Below are positions 42,375-52,030 of a stretch of 64,000 nt of DNA, piece after piece. Position 1 is the stretch's first letter. The number at the start of each line of letters is the position of its first letter. Both the position numbers and the translations under genes were made by a program. Below the pieces are notes generated by a model. The model was not told the DNA's origin. It worked only from the letters and a program-made list of their open reading frames with translations, and made no database searches. Source of the stretch: Alphaproteobacteria bacterium (GTDB lineage: Bacteria > Pseudomonadota > Alphaproteobacteria > Micavibrionales > Micavibrionaceae); NCBI GenBank assembly GCA_021775915.1, contig JAJFGW010000018.1:62001-126000 (forward strand), read 5' to 3'.

Positions 42375-43559
42375 CTAACGCTCTACCGCCACCGCAACAG
42401 CTTCACCGCCGCCGATACAAAGCGTAGCCATACCGCGCTTAAGGTCATGCTGCTCCAACGCCGCCAGCAATGTCACGAGTATCCGCGCGCCGCTGGCACC
42501 GATCGGGTGACCGAGAGCACAAGCACCACCATTGATATTCACTTTATCAGACGGCAACGAGAGCTCCTGCATCGCCGCCATAGTGACAACCGCGAAGGCT
42601 TCATTGACCTCAAACAAATCTACTTCTTTCAAGTCCCATCCGGTTTTATCACTGAGCTGTTGCAACGCGCCAACGGGCGCAGTTGTAAACCATTCCGGCT
42701 CCCTCGCATGGGTAACATGGCCCGTAATCGTGGCAAGAATGTTAGAATCGCGCTTCTCCGCCTCGCTGCGCCGCATAAGAACAAGCGCCGCCGCACCGTC
42801 ACTGATCGAACTGGAATTGGCCGCCGTCACCGTGCCATCTTTATCAAAGGCCGGACGCAATGTCGGAATTTTATCGGGATTGCCTTTACAGGGCGGCTCA
42901 TCAATCACAACTTCAGTCTCAGCCTTGCGGGTCTTGACCATGACAGATGTAATCTGGCTGGCAAAACTACCGTCCTGAATGGCAAGCTGCGCCCGCGCCA
43001 GAGAGTTAATCGCGAACTCGTCCTGCGCTTCACGGGTGAATTGATAATGCCCGGCGCACCTCTCGGCATAAACGCCCATCAACGTGCCACGATCATAGGC
43101 GTCTTCCAGTCCATCAAGAAACATATGATCCATCACCTGCGCATGCCCCATACGCAAGCCATCACGGGCTTTGGGAAGAAGATACGGCGCATTACTCATA
43201 CTCTCCATACCACCCGCAACCATGATATTGTGACTACCCGCGAGAATTTCATCATGCGCCATCATCACGGCCTTAAGGCCGGAACCGCACATTTTATTAA
43301 TCGTGGTACAGCCTGTGGCCTGCGATAATCCTGCGCCTAATGAGGCCTGCCGCGCAGGAGCCTGCCCTTGCCCCGCCGAAAGGACACAGCCCATAATCAC
43401 ATCGTCGATATTGTCATTGGAAATACAGGCACGCTCTACCGCCGCTTTAATCGCCACCGCGCCGAGCTGCGGTGCCGTCATCGGAGCCAAGTCCCCCTGA
43501 AACGCACCCATCGGCGTGCGCGCCATGCCTACAATAACGATCGGATCTTCATGTTTCAT
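42375..43559 (-). CDS. Acetyl-CoA C-acyltransferase (thiolase), second copy
   Basis: A 394-residue thiolase. Nucleophile Cys is in NKMCGSGLKAVM near residue 90, followed by [26 protein letters not shown] and CIGGGEAVAV. It is clearly related to phaA at 814-2022 yet distinct (for example CALGHP versus ISLGHP). Its stop is 2 nt from the end of the convergent subtilase-like gene. Likely substrates are acetoacetyl-CoA or 2-methylacetoacetyl-CoA, fitting leucine, isoleucine or beta-oxidation breakdown, but this is inference. Gene symbol not assigned because phaA, atoB and thlA cannot be separated by reading. Confidence 0.92.
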   Translation of the reverse strand: MKHEDPIVIVGMARTPMGAFQGDLAPMTAPQLGAVAIKAAVERACISNDNIDDVIMGCVLSAGQGQAPARQASLGAGLSQATGCTTINKMCGSGLKAVMMAHDEILAGSHNIMVAGGMESMSNAPYLLPKARDGLRMGHAQVMDHMFLDGLEDAYDRGTLMGVYAERCAGHYQFTREAQDEFAINSLARAQLAIQDGSFASQITSVMVKTRKAETEVVIDEPPCKGNPDKIPTLRPAFDKDGTVTAANSSSISDGAAALVLMRRSEAEKRDSNILATITGHVTHAREPEWFTTAPVGALQQLSDKTGWDLKEVDLFEVNEAFAVVTMAAMQELSLPSDKVNINGGACALGHPIGASGARILVTLLAALEQHDLKRGMATLCIGGGEAVAVAVER

Positions 43560-43573
43560 ACAGACTATCCCTT

Positions 43574-43888
43574 TTAGTACGGCATCAAGGCTGCCGGCTC
43601 AACTTCAGTTACGTCACCGTTCTCATCAGTGAAATAGGCTTTTTCAGAAAATTTTGTATCCCCCCCAACCCTAGAACGAACACCTTCCCTGAATTGCATT
43701 GCTGCCAGACTCAAAGAAGAACTCAAAGACAAAGTCGCTGCTGAGTTTAGTTTGTTCTTAAAACCCTCAGGAAAAATAGGCTTCATATCGCCAACAGGCT
43801 TAACTGTAAATTCGTAACACGGCCCATTGTGATTTTTATAGCTGCGCGTACTGTACTCAAATTCAAGGCGTAGCGGTTTTTTTGACAT
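43574..43888 (-). CDS. Hypothetical protein
   Basis: A 104-residue protein, not recognised. The start chosen is the ATG at 43888, which has GGGAGAATGA directly upstream; longer frames to 43960 have none. It is soluble, begins SKKPLRLEFEYSTRSY, has a central Ser/Leu-rich segment (SAATLSLSSSLSLAAMQ) that could be a helix, and ends with EVEPAALMPY. It is downstream in the same direction as nothing close, divergent from the kinase-fold gene and 14 nt from the thiolase start. Function unknown. Confidence 0.55.
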   Translation of the reverse strand: MSKKPLRLEFEYSTRSYKNHNGPCYEFTVKPVGDMKPIFPEGFKNKLNSAATLSLSSSLSLAAMQFREGVRSRVGGDTKFSEKAYFTDENGDVTEVEPAALMPY

Positions 43889-44023
43889 TTCATTCTCCCA
43901 ATCTTTAATTCCGTTCCCCATTGAATAATATAGAGTTTTACGACTTCGTCTATAGTGCATAAATTTGACATATTACTTTGATTTAAGGGATAATATAGTA
44001 GCGGTGATTTAGGGATATAGCTC

Positions 44024-44968
44024 ATGAATGCAATCGACTGGGAAGCAAAAGGCAAGGAACGCCTAGCGGAAGAATTCAATAAAGTATGTGTCAGCTTTCC
44101 TGTATTTACAAAAGAAGCAAAACCCCTAGGCATAGGGGGCTTTGGCATCGTGATAGAGCATAATGATCAAACACTGACCAAAATATTATTCAAGCCAGGC
44201 AAAGAATGGGGCAATTACGCGGACAAAGCTTTCAAAAATGAAAGCGACGTCATGCGCCTATTTACGGACAACCCCCTTAACGGCCTAAACCACCCGCTGC
44301 TCATTGACGAGCCAAATGTCATGGAAAATGACGAAAAATATTTAGGACATTATCGCATGACTCATCTTGAAGGCCATATCATCTCCCTTCATGCCCCGCC
44401 AAATAAAGTAGAGCCATCAATATTAAAGCGCGCCCATAAAAGTGCCGGACGTATGATAGCCAAGTTTCATAGAGAGGCACGCAAGCTTCCCTTCGAAAAA
44501 CTAAAGCAGCCGCCGGGCCATGATGGTGATGAAATAAAACAAATTTCAACACTTCCGGCAAAAACAAACGAAGCCCTGGCAAAGGCAAACATATATTTTC
44601 AAGCAAACAAAAAGGAAGGTATCGTTCATGGCGATTTTCACGACGGCAATATTTTATTTGATGATGATCAGGAAGCAGTCGGCTTGATCGATTTTTCCAA
44701 TACCGGACGACATAAGAATATATTCGTAGACCTTGCGGACATGAACGAGGATTACGATGAAGATTTCATTCAGGCCTATGAAGATGAATCCGGCGAAACA
44801 ATTGACCGGCACATGATAACGGCCACAAAACTGACCCTGTCAACAAACTATCTGTATAAACTGGAGATTTCCCACGGCGACGGGCAAGAAGATATGGAGA
44901 AAGACCTCAGAAAAAGTATCGAGAAAGACCTCAGAAATATATCAACAATTACAGGCTATCACCCCTAA
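44024..44968 (+). CDS. Kinase-fold protein (aminoglycoside phosphotransferase-like)
   Basis: A 314-residue protein with a protein-kinase-like fold. A glycine-rich loop (LGIGGFGIVIEH, about residues 30-42) is followed by a lysine in LTKILFK. The catalytic loop is IVHGDFHDGNILF near residue 200, with HGD and N typical of APH and choline kinase families, and the metal-binding DFSN occurs in GLIDFSNTGRHKN. An APH/MazF-independent small-molecule kinase or an unusual protein kinase are both possible; substrate unknown. It overlaps the convergent methyltransferase gene by 4 nt (44965-44968). Confidence 0.8.
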   Translation: MNAIDWEAKGKERLAEEFNKVCVSFPVFTKEAKPLGIGGFGIVIEHNDQTLTKILFKPGKEWGNYADKAFKNESDVMRLFTDNPLNGLNHPLLIDEPNVMENDEKYLGHYRMTHLEGHIISLHAPPNKVEPSILKRAHKSAGRMIAKFHREARKLPFEKLKQPPGHDGDEIKQISTLPAKTNEALAKANIYFQANKKEGIVHGDFHDGNILFDDDQEAVGLIDFSNTGRHKNIFVDLADMNEDYDEDFIQAYEDESGETIDRHMITATKLTLSTNYLYKLEISHGDGQEDMEKDLRKSIEKDLRNISTITGYHP

Positions 44969-45744
44969 GGCTTCCGGCAGATAATCTCCCACGGGGCGCA
45001 GAGATTATTTTCGACATTGTTATAAAGATTAATACTTTTTTCCTTACGAGTTTTAGGCTCGTTTTTTTCAAGTCGTGCGCGCAATACGCCGCGCGCAAAG
45101 TCCCGGCGACTATCCTTGTGCAAAACTTCAAAACCGGCCGCCGTCAGCATGCCCTGCATTTCATCGGGCGCGACGAGAAAGCTTGTTTCTTTTGTGGCAG
45201 CCCACGGCGCGGGAAAAGCAAATTCATCCGTCCCCTCACCGGCCAGAATGTCATAAATGCCAAAGACCGCACCCGGTTTTAAAACACGGTAAACTTCACT
45301 GTAAAAAATGGCCTTGTCTTTAATATTCATCGCGGCATGAAGGGTGCAAGCACCATCAAACATTGCATCTTCAAATGGCAAAGAAAGAGCGCTACCAACT
45401 TCAAAAACAGGCTTTTGCTCTATGTTCGTTTTTTGCGTCAATGTCCGCGCTGCCTCTATAAATTCGGGCGTTAAGTCCACCCCCGTAACGCGCGCACCAA
45501 AAACAGAGGCCATATAACGCGCCGCGCCGCCAATACCGCAGCCGACATCCAGAATATTCGATCCTGCCTTAAACCCCAGAAGAGCCATAAAATGCTCGGT
45601 CGCCCTGCGCCCTCCAATATGAAATTCATCATGCGGCAACAGGTCCTCAATAGTCAGCGTTTCCGGATTTCCTAGCTCATCAAGGATTTTCTGCGCTAAA
45701 CTATTGTCTGCATAATGTTCTGCTACTTCTTTTTCAATATTCAT
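44965..45744 (-). CDS. SAM-dependent methyltransferase
   Basis: A 259-residue class I methyltransferase. Motif I is NILDVGCGIGGAARYM near residue 65, followed by VTGVDLTPEFIEAA (motif II acid) and a UbiE/coq5-like post-motif LPFEDAMFDGACTLHA. The residue pattern around YRVLKPGAVFGIYDILAG is typical of Methyltransf_11 enzymes such as sarcosine/dimethylglycine or gamma-tocopherol methyltransferases. The substrate cannot be determined. It is divergent from the thioesterase gene (39 nt between starts) and convergent with the kinase-fold gene. Confidence 0.85.
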   Translation of the reverse strand: MNIEKEVAEHYADNSLAQKILDELGNPETLTIEDLLPHDEFHIGGRRATEHFMALLGFKAGSNILDVGCGIGGAARYMASVFGARVTGVDLTPEFIEAARTLTQKTNIEQKPVFEVGSALSLPFEDAMFDGACTLHAAMNIKDKAIFYSEVYRVLKPGAVFGIYDILAGEGTDEFAFPAPWAATKETSFLVAPDEMQGMLTAAGFEVLHKDSRRDFARGVLRARLEKNEPKTRKEKSINLYNNVENNLCAPWEIICRKP

Positions 45745-45783
45745 GCTACCTATCTATCATAAAACTCACAGGAAAAACAAAAA

Positions 45784-46215
45784 ATGATTTGGTTTAAAGA
45801 TTTTAAGCTTGAAGAAGTCAAAGATATTGTCACGACTGACAATATTCTCGATCCGCTTGGCATTGAGTTTATTGAGCTTGGCCCTGATTTTGTCAAAGTC
45901 AGAATGCCGGTAGACAAACGCACCCATCAGGTTCACGGCATCCTGCACGGCGGCGCAACCTGCGTTTTGGCAGAAACAGCAGGCAGCTTTGCTTCACTCA
46001 TGTGTATAGACCTTGATAAACATTATGCTGTCGGGTCACAAATAACGGCCAACCACCTCCGCCCGGTTACCGAAGGCCATGTGACGGCCACCTGCACCCC
46101 CGTACATATTGGGCGTAAAAAACATGTTTGGGACATTCCGGTTCACGCCGACAATGGAAAACTGATCGCCAAATGCGAACTGACCTGTATGGTCATAGAG
46201 AAACCATCATTATAA
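45784..46215 (+). CDS. PaaI-family hotdog thioesterase
   Basis: A 143-residue single hotdog-fold thioesterase. The active-site region is HQVHGILHGGATCVLAETAGS (split as VHGILHGGA, LAETAGS), with the conserved HGG and the catalytic acid in the AETAGS helix. Later strands (VGSQITANHLRPV, GHVTATCTPVHIGR) fit PaaI/YbdB-like enzymes. Typical substrates are aromatic or hydroxybenzoyl-CoA thioesters, which would suit the neighbouring aryl-pyruvate oxidoreductase. This link is inferred. It converges with the cNMP-fold gene across 12 nt. Confidence 0.88.
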   Translation: MIWFKDFKLEEVKDIVTTDNILDPLGIEFIELGPDFVKVRMPVDKRTHQVHGILHGGATCVLAETAGSFASLMCIDLDKHYAVGSQITANHLRPVTEGHVTATCTPVHIGRKKHVWDIPVHADNGKLIAKCELTCMVIEKPSL

Positions 46216-46227
46216 AGCCGTAAAAAC

Positions 46228-46605
46228 TTAAGCCACTTTCCCCTGCTTTTCATCATTAGAACGATAAATTCGTTTGATAAGTAAATGAACCAAAGCCTGT
46301 ATCAGGGGATCGCTGTCCTTTAACTTTTCTTCTATAGTTTTTTCAGTGATAAGAACCAGCAGTGTCTTTTCTGTGGCCACGGCATAGGACGTATGTTTTT
46401 TCCCGGTTATCAGAGACATTTCACCAAAAATCTCACCCTCCTCCAGCGTCGCTATATCATGCCTGACACCATTTTCTTTTCTATATATTTGAATGCTTCC
46501 CTCTTCAATTAGATAGGCTTCATCGGCGCTATCACCATCTTCAAAAATGACTACGTCTTCAAGATATTGGCGCTTCATAAGGGTTTTATCATCAAAAGTG
46601 GACAT
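46228..46605 (-). CDS. Cyclic-nucleotide-binding-fold protein lacking the phosphate-binding arginine
   Basis: A 125-residue stand-alone cNMP-binding domain: IFEDGDSADEAYLIEEGSI, then the phosphate cassette region GEIFGEMSLITGKKHTSYAVA. The glutamate of GEMSL is present, but the arginine that binds the cyclic phosphate in CRP-type domains is replaced (KKHTSY for R-x-A). No DNA-binding domain follows. It lies 5 nt downstream of the fused oxidoreductase in the reverse direction, so it is likely co-transcribed with it. It might be a ligand-independent regulator or partner. Role unknown. Confidence 0.82.
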   Translation of the reverse strand: MSTFDDKTLMKRQYLEDVVIFEDGDSADEAYLIEEGSIQIYRKENGVRHDIATLEEGEIFGEMSLITGKKHTSYAVATEKTLLVLITEKTIEEKLKDSDPLIQALVHLLIKRIYRSNDEKQGKVA

Positions 46606-46610
46606 GGTAC

Positions 46611-49600
46611 TCAGGCTGCTTTCTTTTGTGGGTTATCATTAATAGTAAGTTGAGACATTAATTCAACGTGACGAGCGCGGGTTTTGCTAATGTTTTCTTC
46701 CTTAACCGGGCCATAGCCGCGAATAGCATCCGGCAAGCTGAGAAGTTCAACACACAAATCAAGGTTATCCTTTGATAAATTACTCAGCACACACTCGATA
46801 GTCTCCTCATATTCCTTAATCAATTCGCGCTCAACTTTTCTATCTTTATGATAGCCAAAAAGATCAAAAGGCGTACCGCGCAACCCTTTAAATTTAGCAA
46901 GCACGCCGAGCGCCCCTAACATCCACGGGCCAAACTCACGTTTTTGCGGACGACCTGTCGCGGGATCTGTGCGCTCCATAATCGGCGGCGCCATATTAAA
47001 GGCTATTTTATAATTACCCTGAAATTGTGATTTCAGGTTCTTCATAAATTCGCCGTCAGTATAAAGCCGCGCCACTTCATATTCGTCTTTATAAGCAAGC
47101 AGCTTGTGGTAATAGCGCGCAGCGGATTCAGCCAGCACCGTACTATTCGCTACAATTTTCTGCTCCGCCTCGCGAACGCGCTCAATCATATCGGTATAAT
47201 TTTTAGCGTAGGATTCATTCTGATATTCAGTTAAATACGCAGCACGTTTTTGAATAACATCGTCTAGCGTTTGCGCCACATCACTTACTTCGTCCGCACC
47301 CTTTACTTCATTAGAAAGCTTTTCAATTTTATCCGGATCATGGGCAGCCAGACGCCCAAAAGCAAAAGATTTTAAATTAGCTTCAACAAGCACACCATTG
47401 AGCGTTACTGCTTTTTCAATCGCCTCTCTACGCAACGGAACAAGCCCTTTTTGCCATGCATAACCGAGCATAAATATATTGGTCGCGATTTCATCACCAA
47501 GCAACGCCAAAGCATAGGAAGTCGCGGGAACAAAATGCTGCGCACTTTTCAGCGTACTTTCCATCAACGATTTTTTAATCTGGTCATTGTGGAAGTCAGT
47601 ATTATTGTGCAACACGAACTCTGCAACCGGGGTGTTGTTGGTATTAATAACAGCTTTTGTGCGCTCCGGATTTAATGTCTCATGAGCAATTTTTCCCGCC
47701 CCGGTAACAATATCGCACGCCAGCAAAAGATCGGAGCCGCCGGTTATAATATGCCCGGTACGCATTTCCTCACGGTCATGGGCAAGCCTTACGTGAGAGA
47801 GCACCTCACCACCTTTTTGTGCAAGCCCTGTTTGGTCGAGGATACGACAATGCTTACCTTCCATATGCGCGGCCATCCCCATCAACGAGCCAAGGGTCAA
47901 AACGCCGGTGCCACCAATACCTGTTACTATAATGTTATAAGCGGTATCACCTAGCTCCGGCACCTTAATGTCAGGAACAGCTTTCAACACCTCATCAACA
48001 TTACCGGCTTTTGTCTTGCGTATTTCGCCGCCATGAACAGTAACAAAAGACGGACAAAATCCCTTGAGACAGGAAAAGTCCTTATTGCACATTGACTGGT
48101 TAATTTTGCGCTTGCGGCCATATTCAGTTTCAACCGGCTGCACCGCCATACAGTTAGACTGCACCGAACAATCGCCACAACCTTCACAAACATCTTTATT
48201 GATAAAGACACGTTTAGGCGGATCAGGAAATTTACCACGCTTACGACGACGGCGCTTTTCAGCAGCACAAGTCTGGTCATAAATTATAATAGTCGTGCCC
48301 GGCGTCTCGCGCGCCTCTATCTGAATTTTATCCATCCATTTACGGTGCAGAACAGGCACTTCAGCAGGAATTCCTTCGCGGCCTTTGTAGTGCTCCGGCG
48401 TTTCGGTCACGATCCAGCATTTGGTAGCGCCCTCGGCAATGACCTGTTGCGCCACACGAAAAACAGGAAGCTCACCATCTACCTGTTGGCCACCGGTCAT
48501 GGCAACGGCATCATTATAAAGAATTTTAAAAGTGATATTAACCTTGGCGGCTATAGTCTGGCGAATAGCCAGCACACCGGAATGAAAATATGTGCCATCA
48601 CCAAGATTGGCAAAAATATGCTTGGTGCTGGAAAATGGAGAAGCGCCGACCCACGGCACCCCTTCCCCACCCATCTGGGTACAGAGTGCAGAATCCCGGC
48701 CCATCCACTGCACCATATAATGGCAACCAATACCAACCATGGCAAAACTGTCTTCGGGAACCTTGGTTGATGTATTATGCGGGCACCCTGCGCAATAATA
48801 AGGCTTGCGTTGTGATGACGGCAGGTAATCTTTTTCCCGCGCTTCATATTCATCATAGAATTTCAGTGCCGCATCAACCTTGTCGTTGTGATAAAAGCGC
48901 TTAAGACGTTTGGCCAGAACATGCGTGACCATGCCAACGCTGTGATCATTTTCCAGCGGCAGCAAGTTTTCACCATGCTCGTCATATTTACCAACGATAA
49001 TCGGCGGGCGCTTACCGGCCTCCCAATTGTAAACCTGCTGCTTGAGCTGATACTCAATGAACTCGCGTTTTTCCTCAACAATTAGTATCTCTTCAAGACC
49101 AGTAACAAAATCTTTTATACCTTCCGGCTCAAGCGGCCATGTCATACCAATCTTGTACAAACGCAGACCAATATCTTTGGCAACATCTTCGGTAATACCA
49201 AGCTCAATCAAAGCCTGCCGTACATCACCATAAGATTTACCGGAAGTGATAATACCAAAACGCGGCTTCGGTGAATCCATAACCGTACGGTCAATTTTAT
49301 TTTTACGCGCAAACGTCTGACAGGCAAAAAGCTTATAATTTTGCAGTCGCCAATCAATCTCGCGCGGCGTATCACCGAGACGAATATGAACCCCGCCCGG
49401 CGGCATTTCAAAATCATCATCCCCCGGCAAAATAATTTCACGATTTTCACGGTCAAGATCGACAGTGCCGGATGTTTCCACCGTTTCACTGGTTACTTTC
49501 AACGCACTCCAGCAACCGGAATAGCGCGACATCGCAATCCCAAGAAGACCATACTCAACATATTCAAGAAGACTGGCCGGATAAAGCGTGGGAATCTGCA

Positions 49601-50114
49601 TGGCATAAAGGGCATGGTCGCTCTGGCAGGAAAGCGTAGAGGATTTACAACCGTGGTCATCACCGACAATCGCCAACACGCCGCCATGCGGAGCCGTTCC
49701 ATTAGCGCTGGCGTGACGGATCACATCGCCACTACGATCAACGCCGGGCGCTTTGCCGTACCAAACACCAAAAACACCATCATGCTCGCTACCGCCAGGC
49801 ATTAAATTAACTTGCTGCGTTCCCCATATAGCTGTAGCAGCGAGATCTTCATTAACCCCGGGCAGAAACTTAACCCCAAGCTCATCATAATATTTTTCGG
49901 CACGCGATAACTCACGGTCAAGCGACCCGAGCGGCGATCCTCGGTAACCGGAAATAAACCCGGCAGTATTCAGTCCGGCTGCAATATCACGGCGGCGCTG
50001 GACAATAGGAATTCGAGCCAAAGCCTGCAGCCCCGACATAAAGGCAGCACTGCCCTCCAGCAAGAATTTATCTTCCAGAGAAACATCTTTTAATTTTAGT
50101 GCTGTTTTTGCCAT
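46611..50114 (-). CDS. Fused indolepyruvate:ferredoxin oxidoreductase (IorA-IorB type)
   Basis: Oxidatively decarboxylates aryl- or branched-chain 2-oxoacids (from Trp, Phe, Tyr and related amino acids) to acyl-CoA. One 1167-residue chain combines the thiamine-binding alpha part with the gamma part: N-terminal PAS-like region FISGYRGSPLGSLDREL, a ThDP domain (VGIGCHYMVQW, EGVPWVGASPF, FANLGDGTYFHSG), a [4Fe-4S] segment with CEGCGDCSVQSNC and CNKDFSCLKGFCPS, then the gamma domain starting YNIIVTGIGGTGVLTLG. The start used is the ATG at 50114 (AGGG upstream); a longer frame to 50141 lacks a site. Fused forms are common in alphaproteobacteria and beta-proteobacteria. Confidence 0.93.
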   Translation of the reverse strand: MAKTALKLKDVSLEDKFLLEGSAAFMSGLQALARIPIVQRRRDIAAGLNTAGFISGYRGSPLGSLDRELSRAEKYYDELGVKFLPGVNEDLAATAIWGTQQVNLMPGGSEHDGVFGVWYGKAPGVDRSGDVIRHASANGTAPHGGVLAIVGDDHGCKSSTLSCQSDHALYAMQIPTLYPASLLEYVEYGLLGIAMSRYSGCWSALKVTSETVETSGTVDLDRENREIILPGDDDFEMPPGGVHIRLGDTPREIDWRLQNYKLFACQTFARKNKIDRTVMDSPKPRFGIITSGKSYGDVRQALIELGITEDVAKDIGLRLYKIGMTWPLEPEGIKDFVTGLEEILIVEEKREFIEYQLKQQVYNWEAGKRPPIIVGKYDEHGENLLPLENDHSVGMVTHVLAKRLKRFYHNDKVDAALKFYDEYEAREKDYLPSSQRKPYYCAGCPHNTSTKVPEDSFAMVGIGCHYMVQWMGRDSALCTQMGGEGVPWVGASPFSSTKHIFANLGDGTYFHSGVLAIRQTIAAKVNITFKILYNDAVAMTGGQQVDGELPVFRVAQQVIAEGATKCWIVTETPEHYKGREGIPAEVPVLHRKWMDKIQIEARETPGTTIIIYDQTCAAEKRRRRKRGKFPDPPKRVFINKDVCEGCGDCSVQSNCMAVQPVETEYGRKRKINQSMCNKDFSCLKGFCPSFVTVHGGEIRKTKAGNVDEVLKAVPDIKVPELGDTAYNIIVTGIGGTGVLTLGSLMGMAAHMEGKHCRILDQTGLAQKGGEVLSHVRLAHDREEMRTGHIITGGSDLLLACDIVTGAGKIAHETLNPERTKAVINTNNTPVAEFVLHNNTDFHNDQIKKSLMESTLKSAQHFVPATSYALALLGDEIATNIFMLGYAWQKGLVPLRREAIEKAVTLNGVLVEANLKSFAFGRLAAHDPDKIEKLSNEVKGADEVSDVAQTLDDVIQKRAAYLTEYQNESYAKNYTDMIERVREAEQKIVANSTVLAESAARYYHKLLAYKDEYEVARLYTDGEFMKNLKSQFQGNYKIAFNMAPPIMERTDPATGRPQKREFGPWMLGALGVLAKFKGLRGTPFDLFGYHKDRKVERELIKEYEETIECVLSNLSKDNLDLCVELLSLPDAIRGYGPVKEENISKTRARHVELMSQLTINDNPQKKAA

Positions 50115-50296
50115 ATTTACCCTGTGAAGTCCCAGACACAACAGGCAACAACATAACGATTATAGGGAACAATATCCATCCCCCTTCTTACTGCGGCGCA
50201 ACATTTATTCCTTCAGCTGCCTCTTGCAAAAGAAGGGCCTCACCACTATCGTTTGCCATACAAAAGATTTATAAAAAATAAAAAACAGGGTTAAGC

Positions 50297-52030
50297 ATGA
50301 GTAAAACAAGGGAAGATTTTTCCAAGGCTAATATGAGTGAACATACCCCCTCCGAAGTTATTTATCAGATTTATCCGGCCAGCTTTTTTGATTCAAACAG
50401 CGATGGCCACGGTGACTTACAAGGCATTATTGAAAAGCTGGGTTACATCAAAACGCTGGGCGTCGATTCAATCTGGATATCCCCCTTTTTTCTATCACCC
50501 TCCGGCCCGGAAGGTGACGGCGGCTACGCTGTAACCGATTACCGCGCCGTTGACCCTAAGTTTGGCACGATGCAAGACTTTAAGGACCTACTTAACAAAG
50601 CGCACGAAAACGGCCTACGTGTGTACACGGACTTTGTGCTGGCACATACGGCAAAAGATCACGACTGGTTTAAGAAGAGCCGCAACCGTGAAGAATCTTA
50701 CGAAGATCACTATGTATGGCATGACGGTAAATACGATGAAAATGGCAACAATATCCCGCCGAATAACTGGAAATCAGTCTTTGGTGGCCGCGCATGGAGC
50801 TGGGACGATACGCGCGAGCAATGGTATATGCATCACTTCATGCCAAGCCAGCCAGCATTGAATAACAATCTGGAAAAAGTCCAGGACAAGGTTCTGGCCG
50901 AAATGAAGTTTTGGCTGGATATGGGCGTAGATGGTTTCAGACTGGATGCTCTTCCTTTTACCAATTATGATTCAGATTTCCGTGATAATCCATGGCTTGA
51001 CGGACAATGGCCACGCGATGACGAACGCTGGGACGACCAGTATTTTGCCCACAGTATCTGCCAACCACAAACAATCGAGTTCATCAAGCGGATCAAAGGG
51101 CTTATGGACAGCTACCCCAACAAAAAGACAACACTTGGCGAAGCCATTTCCGGGCCGGAGGGAGGACGTAACTCTGTCCCCGTTGCCGCCAGCTATGTCT
51201 GCGAAAATAACGGGCTGGATATGTGCTACACCGAAGCCCTGATGAGCATTCGAGAATACCCGGACCAGCCGCGCGTCAAAGGCATGATCGAGTATATAGA
51301 GTCTCATTTTCCAAAAGGCGGGAATTGTAACGCCGCCAGCAACCATGACATTCCCCGCTCCGGCAGCCGCATGACAAACCATATGTCGGAAGAGCACAAA
51401 GATAAAATAAACCGGCAACTCATAACACTTTTTGTAACCCTGCCCGGCAGCTTTTGTATGTATCAAGGGGAAGAGCTAGGACTGGAAGATGCCTCCATCC
51501 CTGATGATATTCCACTAGATAAAATCAAAGACGCGGTGGCTTGGAGCAAGGGACTGGAGCATTGCCGCGATGGCGCCCGCACGCCAATGCCATGGGAGAG
51601 CGGTCAAAACCACACCGGATTTACTTCATCTGACGACCCCTACTTGCCCGTACCACAGAAACATATTGATAACGCTGTTGATATGCAGGAAAAAGACCCG
51701 AATTCAATACTCAATTTCACGAGAAAACTTATAACCTGGCGCAAAAATCAGCCCGCACTGATCAAAGGATGGACGGAAACATTAAACACCCCCGCCCCTG
51801 TGCTGGCATTTTTACGCAAGAGCAAAGAACAAACAATGCTATGCCTGTATAATATGGGCGAGCAGGAACACAGGTTTAAACCGGCAGACCATCTGAGCGA
51901 AGAAGAGATGAAAGAACTAGGTTATAACACAGACACAGTTATAACACTCGATGCTTTTGATAGTGTTATGAAGGACATAAATCCCCCGGTTGAGCGCCCC
52001 TCAGAAGCTAAAAATCAACTTGTGCTCTAA
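50297..52030 (+). CDS. GH13-family alpha-glucosidase
   Basis: A 577-residue GH13 enzyme, likely cytoplasmic (no signal peptide). It opens EVIYQIYPASFFDSNSDGHGDLQGI (family region I seen as YQIYPASF and DGHGDL). The catalytic nucleophile Asp is in GVDGFRLDALPF near residue 210, the acid/base Glu in TTLGEAISGPEG, and the third Asp in SNHDIPRSGSR. DFVLAHTAKDHDWF is the region for substrate +1 binding, typical of alpha-glucosidase, oligo-1,6-glucosidase and trehalose-hydrolase relatives. The exact linkage is not readable. The gene overlaps the convergent porin gene by 23 nt. Confidence 0.93.
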   Translation: MSKTREDFSKANMSEHTPSEVIYQIYPASFFDSNSDGHGDLQGIIEKLGYIKTLGVDSIWISPFFLSPSGPEGDGGYAVTDYRAVDPKFGTMQDFKDLLNKAHENGLRVYTDFVLAHTAKDHDWFKKSRNREESYEDHYVWHDGKYDENGNNIPPNNWKSVFGGRAWSWDDTREQWYMHHFMPSQPALNNNLEKVQDKVLAEMKFWLDMGVDGFRLDALPFTNYDSDFRDNPWLDGQWPRDDERWDDQYFAHSICQPQTIEFIKRIKGLMDSYPNKKTTLGEAISGPEGGRNSVPVAASYVCENNGLDMCYTEALMSIREYPDQPRVKGMIEYIESHFPKGGNCNAASNHDIPRSGSRMTNHMSEEHKDKINRQLITLFVTLPGSFCMYQGEELGLEDASIPDDIPLDKIKDAVAWSKGLEHCRDGARTPMPWESGQNHTGFTSSDDPYLPVPQKHIDNAVDMQEKDPNSILNFTRKLITWRKNQPALIKGWTETLNTPAPVLAFLRKSKEQTMLCLYNMGEQEHRFKPADHLSEEEMKELGYNTDTVITLDAFDSVMKDINPPVERPSEAKNQLVL

